From the NCBI GenBank assembly GCA_002717505.1, contig PBEB01000070.1:1-39018 (forward strand): a DNA stretch of 39,018 nucleotides, written 5' to 3'. A program made the translations under genes and the position numbers. Numbering within the stretch: the first letter of the stretch is position 1; the number at the start of each line of letters is the position of its first letter. The notes beneath the pieces are model-generated. The model did not search any database and was not told the origin of the DNA. It saw only the letters and a list, made by a program, of their open reading frames with translations. The stretch comes from Leptospiraceae bacterium. Lineage in GTDB: Bacteria; Spirochaetota; Leptospiria; Leptospirales; Leptonemataceae. This document shows positions 8,635 through 17,170 of the stretch, piece by piece.

Positions 8635-8912
8635 TTTCCTCAAAATCCCGTGGCATCCCTTTGCATGTTGTGGTCAGGATAGCACATCGGGGGCAGCCGC
8701 TAATTTTGTCCTGGGGACGCGGTGTTTCAGCTCAGTCTAGACTAAGCCTGCCAGTCGTCAGAGCGCCAGAGAAGGCCTGTGTGTAAACTGAAAAAGCTGG
8801 ATGTTATTCTATCGGGACTTCCAGGGAGGACAGGTTCCTGAATTCATGGCCAGATTCGCGGATGCTGAGGTTGCGGACTGGCATGGGGACATGAGTCCGG
8901 GACTCAGGGACG

Positions 8913-9173
8913 GATAATCCGGCGCGCTGTCCCAGAGGGAATGTGACATAATCCGGGGCAATGCCCCAGACGGAATGTGACATAACCCGGTGCGCTGTGC
9001 TCCTGTGCCTGGAGCAGATATTGCGGCGAGTCCTTGCCCGGACAGACTGCAGTATAATCCGGCGCGTTGTCCCAGATGGAATGTGACATAATCCGGCCCA
9101 ATGTCCCAGACGGAAAGCGACATAATCCAGCCCAATGTCCCAGACGGAAAGCGACATAACCCGGCTCGTTGCC
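8913..9173. repeat. Degenerate 34-bp tandem repeat array
   Basis: Units start at CATAAtCCGG at 8913, 8947, 8981, then 9053, 9087, 9121 and 9155. Adjacent starts are 34 bases apart except for one 72-base step, where the 8981 copy loses similarity after about 18 bases. The last copy is partial. Shared parts are CATAATCCGG, a variable CGCGCTG/CCCAATG segment, TCCCAGACGGAA and TGTGA/AGCGA. Some copies hold small palindromes, such as GGGGCA/TGCCCC in the second. The array lies in the 8635-9368 gap between rpsD and serB (divergent), where I found no other gene. All three minus-strand frames are open through it, which follows from the repeat composition, not from coding. Confidence 0.88.
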
Positions 9174-9368
9174 AGTTCGCGAGAACATTACCAGAATTGA
9201 AAAAATGGATACAATGTACCGCGCTGCTGCCTATTCAGGGCATAACACCATCTGTTCACAGCCAGTATGGACCGCCAACTGGATCGGTAGAATTGTGCAT
9301 GCATCGTTCATCCCTCTGTCCAAAACAATCTGCTTGCCCCTGCTGGCCTCCTTGCGGACCTGTTCGGG

Positions 9369-10709
9369 ATGTCCGATACCCCATCTAGAAACTCCGCATC
9401 CGATATTGAGTCCGTTCAGCCACGACTACAGGAGGCCGCCCGGTCCGGTTTGCTTTTAATCAACATTTCCGGAGTGGACCGTCCGGGAATTACCCGGGCC
9501 ATCACCGAAGTCCTGTCCCATTACAGCGTTCAGATTCTGGATATGGGACAATCCGTAATCCATGAAACCCTATCGCTGGGGATTTTGATTCGAATTCCTC
9601 CCGAGCAGCAAGGGGCCCCGGTGTTAAAGGACCTTTTGTTTCGCGCGCATGATTTCGGTATACCCATCAATTTTACACCTGTAGATCAAGAATCCTACGA
9701 TCGCTGGGTGGGCCATGGCGGATTGCCGAGATACATCGTTACTTTGCTTGGAAGGGATCTTAGAGCTGCTCATGTGCACCAGGTCACGCGGATTATTGCC
9801 GAGCAGGGACTGAACATCAATTCAATTCGCAGGCTTTCGCGCAGAATTCCTGGTTATGAGCTGGCGGATCTGGACCAATCGCTGGAACCCGAAAAGCCTG
9901 TGGAGGGATCAAGACGTCGGCCTCCTGTTTGCCTGGAGTTTCAGGTCAGTGGCGCCGATGTAGATTTTGCTCGATTGAAGGAGACTTTACTCTCTGCAAC
10001 CTCGGAGCTGGGAGTGGACATAGCCTTCCAGAAGGATGATCTTTATCGGAGGAATCGCAGGTTAATCGCTTTCGACATGGATTCTACATTGATCCAGGCG
10101 GAGGTCATCGATGAGCTGGCAAGGGAAGCTGGCGTAGGCGAAGAGGTTTCCCGGATTACTGAAAGTGCCATGCGAGGGGAAATTGACTTTAACGAAAGCT
10201 TTAAGCGAAGAGTAGGGCTCTTGAAGGGAATGTCTACAAAGTTTCTTCAGGGAATCTACGATCGTTTGCCGGTTACCGAAGGGGCCCCTCATTTGATCAA
10301 AGTCTTGAAGTCCATGGGCTATAAAACGGTGATCCTATCTGGCGGATTTACATTTTTTGGCGAGCGCTTGCGGCAGCACCTGGGCATGGACTATATCTTT
10401 GCCAATGAATTAGTTATTCAAGACGGTCAAGTTACCGGCGAGGTTCAGGAACCGATTGTAAATGGGCAGCGAAAAGCTCAACTTCTGGGTGAGATCGCAG
10501 AGAAGGAAGGTGTGCGCAAGGAACAGGTGATCGCAGTTGGAGACGGAGCAAACGATCTACCGATGCTCGGAATGGCGGGTCTTGGTATTGCCTTTCGAGC
10601 GAAGCCTGTAGTGAGAAAGGAAGCGGATCAGTCAATCAGCAACCTGGGGCTGGATGCGATTCTGTATCTGTTAGGCTACAGACACGAGGATTTTCCAGCG
10701 GAGCTTTAG
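9369..10709 (+). CDS. serB: Phosphoserine phosphatase with N-terminal ACT domains
   Basis: This 446-residue enzyme removes phosphate from O-phosphoserine in the last step of serine synthesis. The C-terminal HAD domain has motif I FDMDST (Asp236 nucleophile, Asp238), motif II with Ser324 (LSGGF), motif III with Lys369 and motif IV GDGANDLPM (Asp392, Asp396). Before it are two ACT-like regulatory domains: about 26-105, starting INISGVDRPGITRAI, and about 120-220, starting RYIVTLLGRD with a Pro/Arg-rich insertion near 160-185. This arrangement matches the long SerB form of actinobacteria and spirochaetes, where the ACT domains may bind an amino acid. The ATG at 9369 lacks a strong ribosome binding site. 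It stands alone, away from other serine genes. Confidence 0.95.
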   Translation: MSDTPSRNSASDIESVQPRLQEAARSGLLLINISGVDRPGITRAITEVLSHYSVQILDMGQSVIHETLSLGILIRIPPEQQGAPVLKDLLFRAHDFGIPINFTPVDQESYDRWVGHGGLPRYIVTLLGRDLRAAHVHQVTRIIAEQGLNINSIRRLSRRIPGYELADLDQSLEPEKPVEGSRRRPPVCLEFQVSGADVDFARLKETLLSATSELGVDIAFQKDDLYRRNRRLIAFDMDSTLIQAEVIDELAREAGVGEEVSRITESAMRGEIDFNESFKRRVGLLKGMSTKFLQGIYDRLPVTEGAPHLIKVLKSMGYKTVILSGGFTFFGERLRQHLGMDYIFANELVIQDGQVTGEVQEPIVNGQRKAQLLGEIAEKEGVRKEQVIAVGDGANDLPMLGMAGLGIAFRAKPVVRKEADQSISNLGLDAILYLLGYRHEDFPAEL

Positions 10710-10848
10710 AATCCCCTGGGCCTCCGCTTGCAAAGCCGGATTGATGGCCGAGAACTGCATAAAAGTAGCAGAATCCGGAATCATGCCGTTGGGTCCTGAT
10801 TTCGCAACTACTCCCGGGCTTCGATAAGCATTCGGAATGGCAGCAAAG

Positions 10849-11244
10849 TCAGGGGTTCATGGATAACAATTCCAGAGTCATCAATCGAATTTTTTCCAGG
10901 CGAACCTGGCCTTGCAACGTATCATAGAAGTCCGTGGAGGCGGTCGCCAGTGCGCTGAGTAAAGGCTTAATCTGAAGTTCATCGTCTCCAGCCCAGCGAT
11001 TGCGGATCAGTAGCCCTGCAAAGTCTCCTTCCACGGTCAAAATATGATCATTCATCTGCTCCGGGGAATCAGTGAAGCTGCCTGGCTCCGCTGAGTAACA
11101 GGTGGCGAGAAATTCCGCTACGTGCTGCATTGGAATGCGATTGATTAAATCCTGTACCATAGTCTGTGTATTCAGCCGGACGACTCCCAGAGAAACAGCA
11201 GTGTCCTCAGGACAAGTTTTCAGCTCATAAACTTCTTTTTTCAT
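10849..11244 (-). CDS. Hypothetical 131-residue protein
   Basis: I do not recognise this protein. It is soluble, with no signal peptide or membrane segment, three cysteines, and several amphipathic stretches (QDLINRIPMQHVAEFLATCY and KPLLSALATASTDFYDTL) that suggest a mostly helical fold. The composition looks coding. The ATG at 11244 directly abuts GAGAGG, which is unusually close for a ribosome binding site. It is convergent with serB (139-base gap) and divergent from the UbiB-family gene (83-base gap), so it has its own promoter. Confidence 0.6.
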   Translation of the reverse strand: MKKEVYELKTCPEDTAVSLGVVRLNTQTMVQDLINRIPMQHVAEFLATCYSAEPGSFTDSPEQMNDHILTVEGDFAGLLIRNRWAGDDELQIKPLLSALATASTDFYDTLQGQVRLEKIRLMTLELLSMNP

Positions 11245-11327
11245 CCTCTCATCATAGTTGCAGCCTGTGACAGTTTATTTCGCCACAAGCTTTCCCGCCC
11301 TCTCGGCTTCCAGAATTCGACAATAAA

Positions 11328-12803
11328 ATGACCGATTTCCAGGCCGCTCTTTGTTTTAATGGAATAGTGACGGTTAACGATTCCCATCCCGAAGAAGAAG
11401 AAAGAAAATCCGGGGATCCCCCCACTCAGGAAAACCAGCAGGATGCCCAATCCGGGCCCCGGTCGGGCATGGCTCGCAGTCGTTCCCTGGGTAGCCTTGT
11501 AGGGGGACTGGGAGCATCCCTTCTGGGCGCAATGGTGCGAAAGCCATTTCAAAGTGATGAAAAGAGAGCCGGCTTTCTGGAAGCGATGTGGCTGAAAGAA
11601 GCGCAAAGGTTGGCAGGAAAGCTGGGAGAATTGAAGGGAGCGGCCATGAAGCTGGGACAGATGCTCAGTCTCCATGAACACATCCTTCCGCCGGAAGCTG
11701 CGAAAATCCTGAGCCAGTTGCAAAAAGCGGCCCCACCCATTCCGTTTAAGACAATCCGAGAAGTAATGGAAGCAGAACTGGGCGATGGGATGGAACTAAT
11801 CGATGGAATAGAATCGGAGCCTTTCGCATCGGCCAGCATTGGTCAGGTCCACAAAGGTCGATTGAAGGATGGCACTGAAGTAGTCTTCAAGGTTCAGTAC
11901 CCGGGTGTGGATCGCGCGGTTCGACAGGACATCAAACAGCTGCGATGGATGGCCGGTCCGATGGTGAACTTCATGACAGGAGGATCTGCCGGCCCTATCT
12001 TCGATGAGCTAGAAGAAGTTATGCTTCAGGAGCTGGATTATCGCCAGGAGCTGCAGAACCTGCAAGACATGCAGGAACTACTCAATGACGATCCGGGTCG
12101 CGTGGTGCCCCGGGGCTTTTCGGAGTTGAGTACAACCAGAGTTCTGACCATGGAATTGGCTCATGGGCTTTCCTTTGATGAAGCGCTTGCACCGGATATC
12201 GACCAGACATTGCGAGATCGCTGGGCTCAAGCGTTTGCCCGCACATTCGCTCAGGGAGTCTTTGCTCATCGTTTCTTACATGCCGATCCCAATGCTGGTA
12301 ACTTTGCCTTCCGAGAGGATGGAAGCCTGGTGCTCTATGACTTTGGATGCATGAAGAAGGTTCCCTTTAACATTTCCAGAGGTTACGGTAATTTGCTTCG
12401 CGCCATCTTCTCCGGCCAGGATGAAATCATTCCGGAGATTCTGAAAGAAGTGGGAATTCACAGAGCTGATGGTCGACCGATTGAGGTTTCACTTCTAAAG
12501 CCCCATGCAGATATTGTTCGTCAGGTATTTGGCGAGGATGGTTTTGTGTTTGGCGAAGATAAGGAACTATACGACCGCATCTTCGAGCTGAGTCGGCAAC
12601 AGTGGTTTGATTCTCTGGGGATTCGCTTTCCTCGAGAAATCCTGTTTATTCATCGAACCCTTGCGGGATACTTTGGCAACTTCAGCCGACTAAAAGCTCG
12701 GGGGCCCTGGAGAACGATTCTGTTGGAGGCTCTTGCAGAGGCAGATCGAGATGATGGGATTCAGAGAGAAACAGTGAGCGGGCTTCAGAGTTCGGCGCAA
12801 TAA
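11328..12803 (+). CDS. ABC1/ADCK (UbiB) family atypical kinase-like protein
   Basis: This 491-residue protein belongs to the UbiB/COQ8/ABC1 family of atypical kinase-like ATPases, linked to quinone or lipid metabolism at membranes. The diagnostic KxGQ motif is at 108-111 (MKLGQM). The Ala-rich nucleotide loop reads ASASIGQVHKG (167-177), the ATP-binding lysine is in VVFKVQYPG (Lys188), the catalytic-like loop is HADPNAGNF (318-326) and the metal motif is YDFG (337-340). All family residues are present. The first 50 residues are Glu/Gln/Ser-rich and probably disordered. No terminal membrane helices are present, unlike E. coli UbiB, so it resembles the soluble AarF-like forms. The start at 11328 has no good ribosome binding site. 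No quinone genes are adjacent, so I give no symbol. Confidence 0.9.
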   Translation: MTDFQAALCFNGIVTVNDSHPEEEERKSGDPPTQENQQDAQSGPRSGMARSRSLGSLVGGLGASLLGAMVRKPFQSDEKRAGFLEAMWLKEAQRLAGKLGELKGAAMKLGQMLSLHEHILPPEAAKILSQLQKAAPPIPFKTIREVMEAELGDGMELIDGIESEPFASASIGQVHKGRLKDGTEVVFKVQYPGVDRAVRQDIKQLRWMAGPMVNFMTGGSAGPIFDELEEVMLQELDYRQELQNLQDMQELLNDDPGRVVPRGFSELSTTRVLTMELAHGLSFDEALAPDIDQTLRDRWAQAFARTFAQGVFAHRFLHADPNAGNFAFREDGSLVLYDFGCMKKVPFNISRGYGNLLRAIFSGQDEIIPEILKEVGIHRADGRPIEVSLLKPHADIVRQVFGEDGFVFGEDKELYDRIFELSRQQWFDSLGIRFPREILFIHRTLAGYFGNFSRLKARGPWRTILLEALAEADRDDGIQRETVSGLQSSAQ

Positions 12804-12925
12804 AGACAGGCTATGTGTGTATCGTCTCTTGAAAACCTGAGGGCTGAATGGAATTTGCTATTGTGATTTCAGCCAGCTTTTTTGACCTCCTGTAATGGCC
12901 TTCGCCCGGGCAGACTGAAAAAAAG

Positions 12926-12946
12926 AAAAAGGGGCCTTTCGGCCCC
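12926..12946 (-). terminator. Intrinsic terminator downstream of dps
   Basis: On the minus strand GGGGCC-GAAA-GGCCCC is followed by five T residues and further T-rich sequence. It lies about 64 bases after the dps stop. The GAAA loop makes this a very stable hairpin. Confidence 0.8.
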
Positions 12947-13009
12947 AGCACCCTTTCAGATCTCTCGCCCTTTTTCTTTTTCAGGTTCTTTCTATATCTT
13001 TCCTGTGTT

Positions 13010-13489
13010 TCAGGCCAGTAGGCTTCGAAGCATCCAGGCCGTCTTTTCATGCACATGCAATCTTTGCGTCAATAAATCTACAGTGGCCTCGTCGTTGCCA
13101 TTCTCAGCTGCAGGAAACGTATCGCGCAACGTGCGAATGGTGCTTTCCTGGGCTTCTACTAGATTGGCCAGCATCTCCTTGGCCGCAGGTACATCCGCAT
13201 CTTCCTTTATGCTGGTAAGTGCAGCAAAGTCCTTGTAGCTACCGGGAGCATAATGACCCAGAGCTCGAATCCGCTCTGCGATCTCATCTACGGCAGTCCA
13301 GAGCTCATTGTACTGATCCATAAACATTCTGTGGAGCGTATCGAACATAGGTCCGGTTACATTCCAATGATAATTATGAGTTTTTAAATAGAGTGTATAG
13401 GTGTCGGCCAGGACTTTCTTCAGGCCCTCGACGATTTGAGCTCTATCGGATTCCGGAATACCAGTGTTCATAGCAGTAACGTTCATCAT
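13010..13489 (-). CDS. dps: Dps family DNA-protecting ferritin-like protein
   Basis: This 159-residue protein should assemble into a 12-subunit shell that oxidises and stores iron and limits peroxide damage to DNA. The Dps ferroxidase signature is clear: LKTHNYHWNVTGPMF followed by a second segment (MDQYNELWTAVDEIAERIRALG) that supplies the His, Asp and Glu ligands shared between subunits. The C-terminal helix ends EKTAWMLRSLLA as in many family members. There is no long basic tail, so direct DNA binding may be weak. Two adjacent ATG codons start the frame; AAGGAGG upstream is better spaced for the second, at 13486. A PerR/Fur-like palindrome lies about 40 bases upstream, implying peroxide or iron control. 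Confidence 0.95.
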   Translation of the reverse strand: MMNVTAMNTGIPESDRAQIVEGLKKVLADTYTLYLKTHNYHWNVTGPMFDTLHRMFMDQYNELWTAVDEIAERIRALGHYAPGSYKDFAALTSIKEDADVPAAKEMLANLVEAQESTIRTLRDTFPAAENGNDEATVDLLTQRLHVHEKTAWMLRSLLA

Positions 13490-13528
13490 TTTCCTCCTTG
13501 TAGAATTGCTGGCCGTTCTGGCTACACT

Positions 13529-13553
13529 AATTCTAGATTTAGAATAATTCTAA
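13529..13553. promoter_or_regulatory. PerR/Fur-type operator between dps and the divergent gene
   Basis: TTAGAATAATTCTAA (13539-13553) is a perfect 7-1-7 palindrome. It differs from the PerR box consensus TTATAATNATTATAA by one base per half-site. A further half-site, AATTCTAG at 13529-13536, pairs with TAGAAT (13540-13545), giving overlapping dyads as in Fur-family operators that bind two dimers. It lies 39 bases before the dps start, so repression of dps by a PerR-like protein is the likeliest role. Confidence 0.7.
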
Positions 13554-13556
13554 TCT

Positions 13557-16500
13557 GTGTCAGGGCAACCACTTTTTGTCCAGGGGTATGGAAATGGGAC
13601 GAATAAAACGGATGCTTTCCGGAATTGCGGTCCGTTTTTGAAAAAAGTATCTGGAAATGGGGCACCCGGGTGCTGGCCTGTGTCTATGCTTGCCTATGGA
13701 GAAAAGGAGGGGTTACCCGAAGAAATTGAAAGAGATGAAACCACAGGGTTCCCTCTCATCTCACAGGCAGACGGAATTCTAGAACTCATTCTGGCCTATT
13801 TGGAGCTACCTTACTCGGTAACGGAACATGGCTGTGGAAAGAAGGCCAGTCTGATCATCGATTATCTGCTGAAGCTGGGAATTCCCGCGTACGGTCTGGC
13901 CCGAGGCATGGCCATGGAGCCGGATATGTCCCCCCGGGCCATGGTGGAGACGGATTATAGAAAGCGACCCAGTGCTCTGGTGGCCTCCAATCCTCTGCAC
14001 TCTCTATGCGATTTGAACGATGAGCGACTTCGCTCCATGCTACTGGAAACCTGCAGTGAAGTAGATGCTCAGGAAGGAATGATCCAGACCGGGCCGTACA
14101 TTCTGCGGCACGATTCAAAGGTCCAATTCGTTCAGGCCAGGAGTCATATCTATCCCATTCTCTGGCTCTGGGATCCGGAGGAGCAGAAGGCACACAGACT
14201 TGTCATTGATCCTAGTCTTGATCGCAGTCGACTCTTTCCCCTGGCCGATGTTCGTCAGGTGCTCCATTGCCCTGAGGCTCTGTTGTTTCAAGCTCCTTTA
14301 CTCGGTTACTTTCGCCTGGATGTTTTCTCTCTCACCGAACGACAATCCAAGCAATTGGATTCTCTGTTCGCATCCGGTGAATTCCACTCCAGCCTTGAGG
14401 AGCTCAACGATGCGGTGGAGGATCTGGATCAGGAGGAGCATGCCAGGCTCATACGTTCCATTAATGGGGCTCAGGAAGGATCCCTGGGAGATCCGGCTAC
14501 CTGGACCTATGCGAATAACCTGATGGGATGGGAACGAGCGAAAGACGAAGAGCAGCACGTCAATACAGGCCGAGGAGAGGCGCTACGATTTCAGAGAAGA
14601 GCACTGATTCGAGCTCGTGAAGGTAGGGAAGCAGATGCTCCTGCGCGCCGAGCGGAACTGAGAGAGACAGTGGATCATGCAGAGATTCTACGCATCTGTT
14701 CAGAAGACGCCGCCTGGTCTGCAAGGGCGCTTGCACCTCTTGCAGATGTTACAATGACAGCGGTATATTTTAACTCTCTTCTGGCCTTAAACCACGCCCT
14801 GGAAAACGGGACCGATCTTCAGCGCTTCATTACAGATCCGGATCAATTGCATGAGATGCGAGGCCTGGGCGTTCGGCTGCGAAGAAGGGTGGATTGGCTG
14901 GCCGAGGCATCCATGAATCAGGAAGGAGAAATTGATGCTCGGGCACTTTCTGCGCCCTATTTCGAAGCAGCCCTGGAAACCATCAGACAGATGAATGCAG
15001 GCGGCCTGCATGTATGCATTGATTTGGCCGGGAATCTCCACGGGCTTCTAATTAAGGATGAAGAAGCTTATGAAATTCGCAGTCAGGGAATGAATGCAAA
15101 ATATCTGACTCAGTCCATTCATCATATTTCGCATATCGACTCCGTGAAGAATGCAGGGCGGTTTGATGGAAGACTGGGCGTTACCGGGGGAATCGAAACA
15201 GCCCATATATTCTCCGATTTATACAAATACTTCCAGCGTACCACGCTAGGTGCAGATTGCGCGATACGAACTCATGTCAGCGCATTTCTGGGCGAAGAAA
15301 TGACGTTCACCGGTGAAGGGGTTTCTATGCCCGGTAGTGCGGCTGTAGCTGGAAACGCAAAGCCAGAAGCAATCCACTCGATGAAAAACCACGAGGGGGA
15401 AGTCTTCCTGGATCGATTCCTGATCTTCCTTCGCTGGATCGCGCAAAAGCAAACAGATGGCCAGGTGGTCCTTTTGAATCAGTTCTCCGGAAAGGCCGGC
15501 GATCAGGATTTGCTCAACGCCTGCTTTCGTCCTGAACATTTCTACTCAAGGCATACCTTTGAGCGTCATATTGAGCAGGGACCGGTGCTGGATCGTCTAA
15601 AGGTGCCCATGGCTCTGGTTTCACGCATAATGGGTATTCATCAGGAAGACTTCTTTTTTATCGGAGAGCAGGCTGAAGCGGCGGCACTGGACTTCAATCG
15701 GCGGCTCCGGGATATGACTCTGACAGAGCAATTCGAGAACGTGCGCGTCACCGTGGGCATTACCCGTGGCGAATCCGATTTTGTCTGTCATGAAGATGGA
15801 AAAGCAATGCGATGGACTCTGGATGGCGAGCTGAATCATGCGGGGGCCACAGCAGTAAAAGATCGAAAGGATCCCGGTGTGGCGGCGGCCAGGTTGGCTC
15901 TGGAATTCTATAGATTACTTGCTGAAAGAGAAGAGCGTTATCCTGGAATCAAGGGATTTAGCGGTAATGTCCGATTCTATCCCGGAATGAATCGAAACGT
16001 TATACCGGGCTCTGTAAGCCTCACTCTGGCTGTACAGGGCGAATTGCCAGACGATGAATACGATAGCCTGGCCCAGGAACTACAGGGATTCGCCGTGGGA
16101 ACACTGGCCAAGAAGGTTGCTTCCGGAGGGGAAGGTGTGAGGCTATCTCGGATGGAGCGTATGAGCTTTGTGAATGTTTACGGCCGGGCTGTGGCATCCA
16201 TCGATCTTCGTGCTACAGAGAAGGAGCAATCGCAAGAGTTTCGTAAAGAAATGGATATCATGCTCGGTGATGTAGAAAAACAGTTTTCGGTTCGCGTGGA
16301 GTCATCCCTTCAGCAGCAGGTGGACCCCTATAGTCTGGCTGAGTCAGGGCAGGTTCTGCTAATGGAACGTAGCTACGGAGGAAGTCATAATCCCAATGAA
16401 GCAGAACTTCAGACCGATCTGACGCGGGCAACGGTGCTGCAATTCCAGACCGTGAACGATTTGTTCGCTGCGAAAACTTTGCCTGCGGATTTCAACCTTT

Positions 16501-16616
16501 ATCGCTTCACCGAAGTAAGGATTCCAGAGTCGTATCGCAGCAAACTGTCGCATTTTATCTCCGGTGCCCTCCATGATACCTGTAATATTGCGGCGGCGGC
16601 AAACAGGGGCTCATAG
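13557..16616 (+). CDS. Fusion of a transglutaminase/protein-glutaminase-like domain and an M20 amidohydrolase
   Basis: Numbering is from the GTG at 13557. Residues about 485-1010 match the M20 carbamoylase/allantoate-amidohydrolase group: SHIDSVKNAGRFDG (His526, Asp537), GEEMTF (Glu580/581), HIEQGPVL (His671), GELNHAGATAV at the dimer-domain border, and GGSHNPNE (His944). These supply the five expected metal ligands, so amide or carbamoyl hydrolysis is likely. Residues about 60-260 look like a separate papain/transglutaminase-fold domain, with HGCGKKASLIIDYLLKLGIP (Cys93), ARSHIYPILWLW (His197) and LVIDPSL (Asp218) forming a candidate Cys-His-Asp triad. The middle (265-480) is helical and charged. 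No signal peptide is present. The GTG is three bases from the PerR-like box, so an ATG at 13686 (residue 44) may be the true start; neither has a good ribosome binding site. Family members are normally about 410 residues, so this is a clear fusion. Confidence 0.8.
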   Translation: MSGQPLFVQGYGNGTNKTDAFRNCGPFLKKVSGNGAPGCWPVSMLAYGEKEGLPEEIERDETTGFPLISQADGILELILAYLELPYSVTEHGCGKKASLIIDYLLKLGIPAYGLARGMAMEPDMSPRAMVETDYRKRPSALVASNPLHSLCDLNDERLRSMLLETCSEVDAQEGMIQTGPYILRHDSKVQFVQARSHIYPILWLWDPEEQKAHRLVIDPSLDRSRLFPLADVRQVLHCPEALLFQAPLLGYFRLDVFSLTERQSKQLDSLFASGEFHSSLEELNDAVEDLDQEEHARLIRSINGAQEGSLGDPATWTYANNLMGWERAKDEEQHVNTGRGEALRFQRRALIRAREGREADAPARRAELRETVDHAEILRICSEDAAWSARALAPLADVTMTAVYFNSLLALNHALENGTDLQRFITDPDQLHEMRGLGVRLRRRVDWLAEASMNQEGEIDARALSAPYFEAALETIRQMNAGGLHVCIDLAGNLHGLLIKDEEAYEIRSQGMNAKYLTQSIHHISHIDSVKNAGRFDGRLGVTGGIETAHIFSDLYKYFQRTTLGADCAIRTHVSAFLGEEMTFTGEGVSMPGSAAVAGNAKPEAIHSMKNHEGEVFLDRFLIFLRWIAQKQTDGQVVLLNQFSGKAGDQDLLNACFRPEHFYSRHTFERHIEQGPVLDRLKVPMALVSRIMGIHQEDFFFIGEQAEAAALDFNRRLRDMTLTEQFENVRVTVGITRGESDFVCHEDGKAMRWTLDGELNHAGATAVKDRKDPGVAAARLALEFYRLLAEREERYPGIKGFSGNVRFYPGMNRNVIPGSVSLTLAVQGELPDDEYDSLAQELQGFAVGTLAKKVASGGEGVRLSRMERMSFVNVYGRAVASIDLRATEKEQSQEFRKEMDIMLGDVEKQFSVRVESSLQQQVDPYSLAESGQVLLMERSYGGSHNPNEAELQTDLTRATVLQFQTVNDLFAAKTLPADFNLYRFTEVRIPESYRSKLSHFISGALHDTCNIAAAANRGS

Positions 16617-16645
16617 CGAGCCTGCAACAGGGCAGGCACCGAGTA

Positions 16646-17170
16646 TCAGTCCGGGCTGCTTGTAGTTAGAAGGTATTCCATGATATCCAGTAGGTGCAGA
16701 GAGCCGACCAGCGTCCCTTGCTGATCCAGAACGGGAAGGATCTTTATGATATTCCCGTCCAGCATTTGATGGATTGCATGGGAAAGAGGATCCGCTGGAG
16801 AACAATGACGAATCGGGTATTTCATTATCTCTCCAGCCGTTTCGGCGGTAACATGATGGAGTATCTCTCTGCCGGAATACCTGGTAAAATTTCCACGATA
16901 GGGTGCTTTGCTTGGAGGAGGCTGACTGTGCAGATGAAAATCAGATCTGCGAGTATGCTTCAGATGACGAGCCAGATCCCCCAGGCTGATTAACCCCTGG
17001 ATTCTGTGCTGTCCGTCTTCCACCAGAATGATGCGGTCCTCCGCCAGGCTGGTCATTTGATCCACCAGGGCGGGTAGCGGCAGAGATTCGGAGACGACCA
17101 GGAGAGGTTCCTGCTCGCGCCCGGGCCCCTCAAGGAAGTCCCGGACCGTTGGCATGGCATCATCTTTCAT
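16646..17170 (-). CDS. CBS-domain protein coupled to the antiporter gene
   Basis: This 174-residue protein consists of two CBS motifs: about 22-70 (PALVDQMTSLAEDRIILVED, then LISLGDLARHL) and about 110-170 (AGEIMKYPIRHCSPADPL, then ILPVLDQQGTLVGSLHLLDIMEYL). CBS pairs bind adenine nucleotides and regulate enzymes or transporters. Its start overlaps the end of the antiporter gene by 11 bases, so the two are almost certainly cotranslated and it is probably a nucleotide-sensing regulatory subunit of that transporter. That role is inferred from context. No membrane segment is present. An in-frame ATG at 17155 is an alternative start. Confidence 0.82.
   Translation of the reverse strand: MKDDAMPTVRDFLEGPGREQEPLLVVSESLPLPALVDQMTSLAEDRIILVEDGQHRIQGLISLGDLARHLKHTRRSDFHLHSQPPPSKAPYRGNFTRYSGREILHHVTAETAGEIMKYPIRHCSPADPLSHAIHQMLDGNIIKILPVLDQQGTLVGSLHLLDIMEYLLTTSSPD

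Noticed and set aside
8913-9173. CRISPR array
   Set aside because: The 34-bp units are directly adjacent with no unique spacers, they are degenerate, and no cas gene is nearby.
8804-9188. Three overlapping minus-strand frames of 94-117 codons
   Set aside because: They are created by the 34-bp repeat array. All three frames give shifted versions of the same motif, which is expected from repeat composition and not from selection on a protein.
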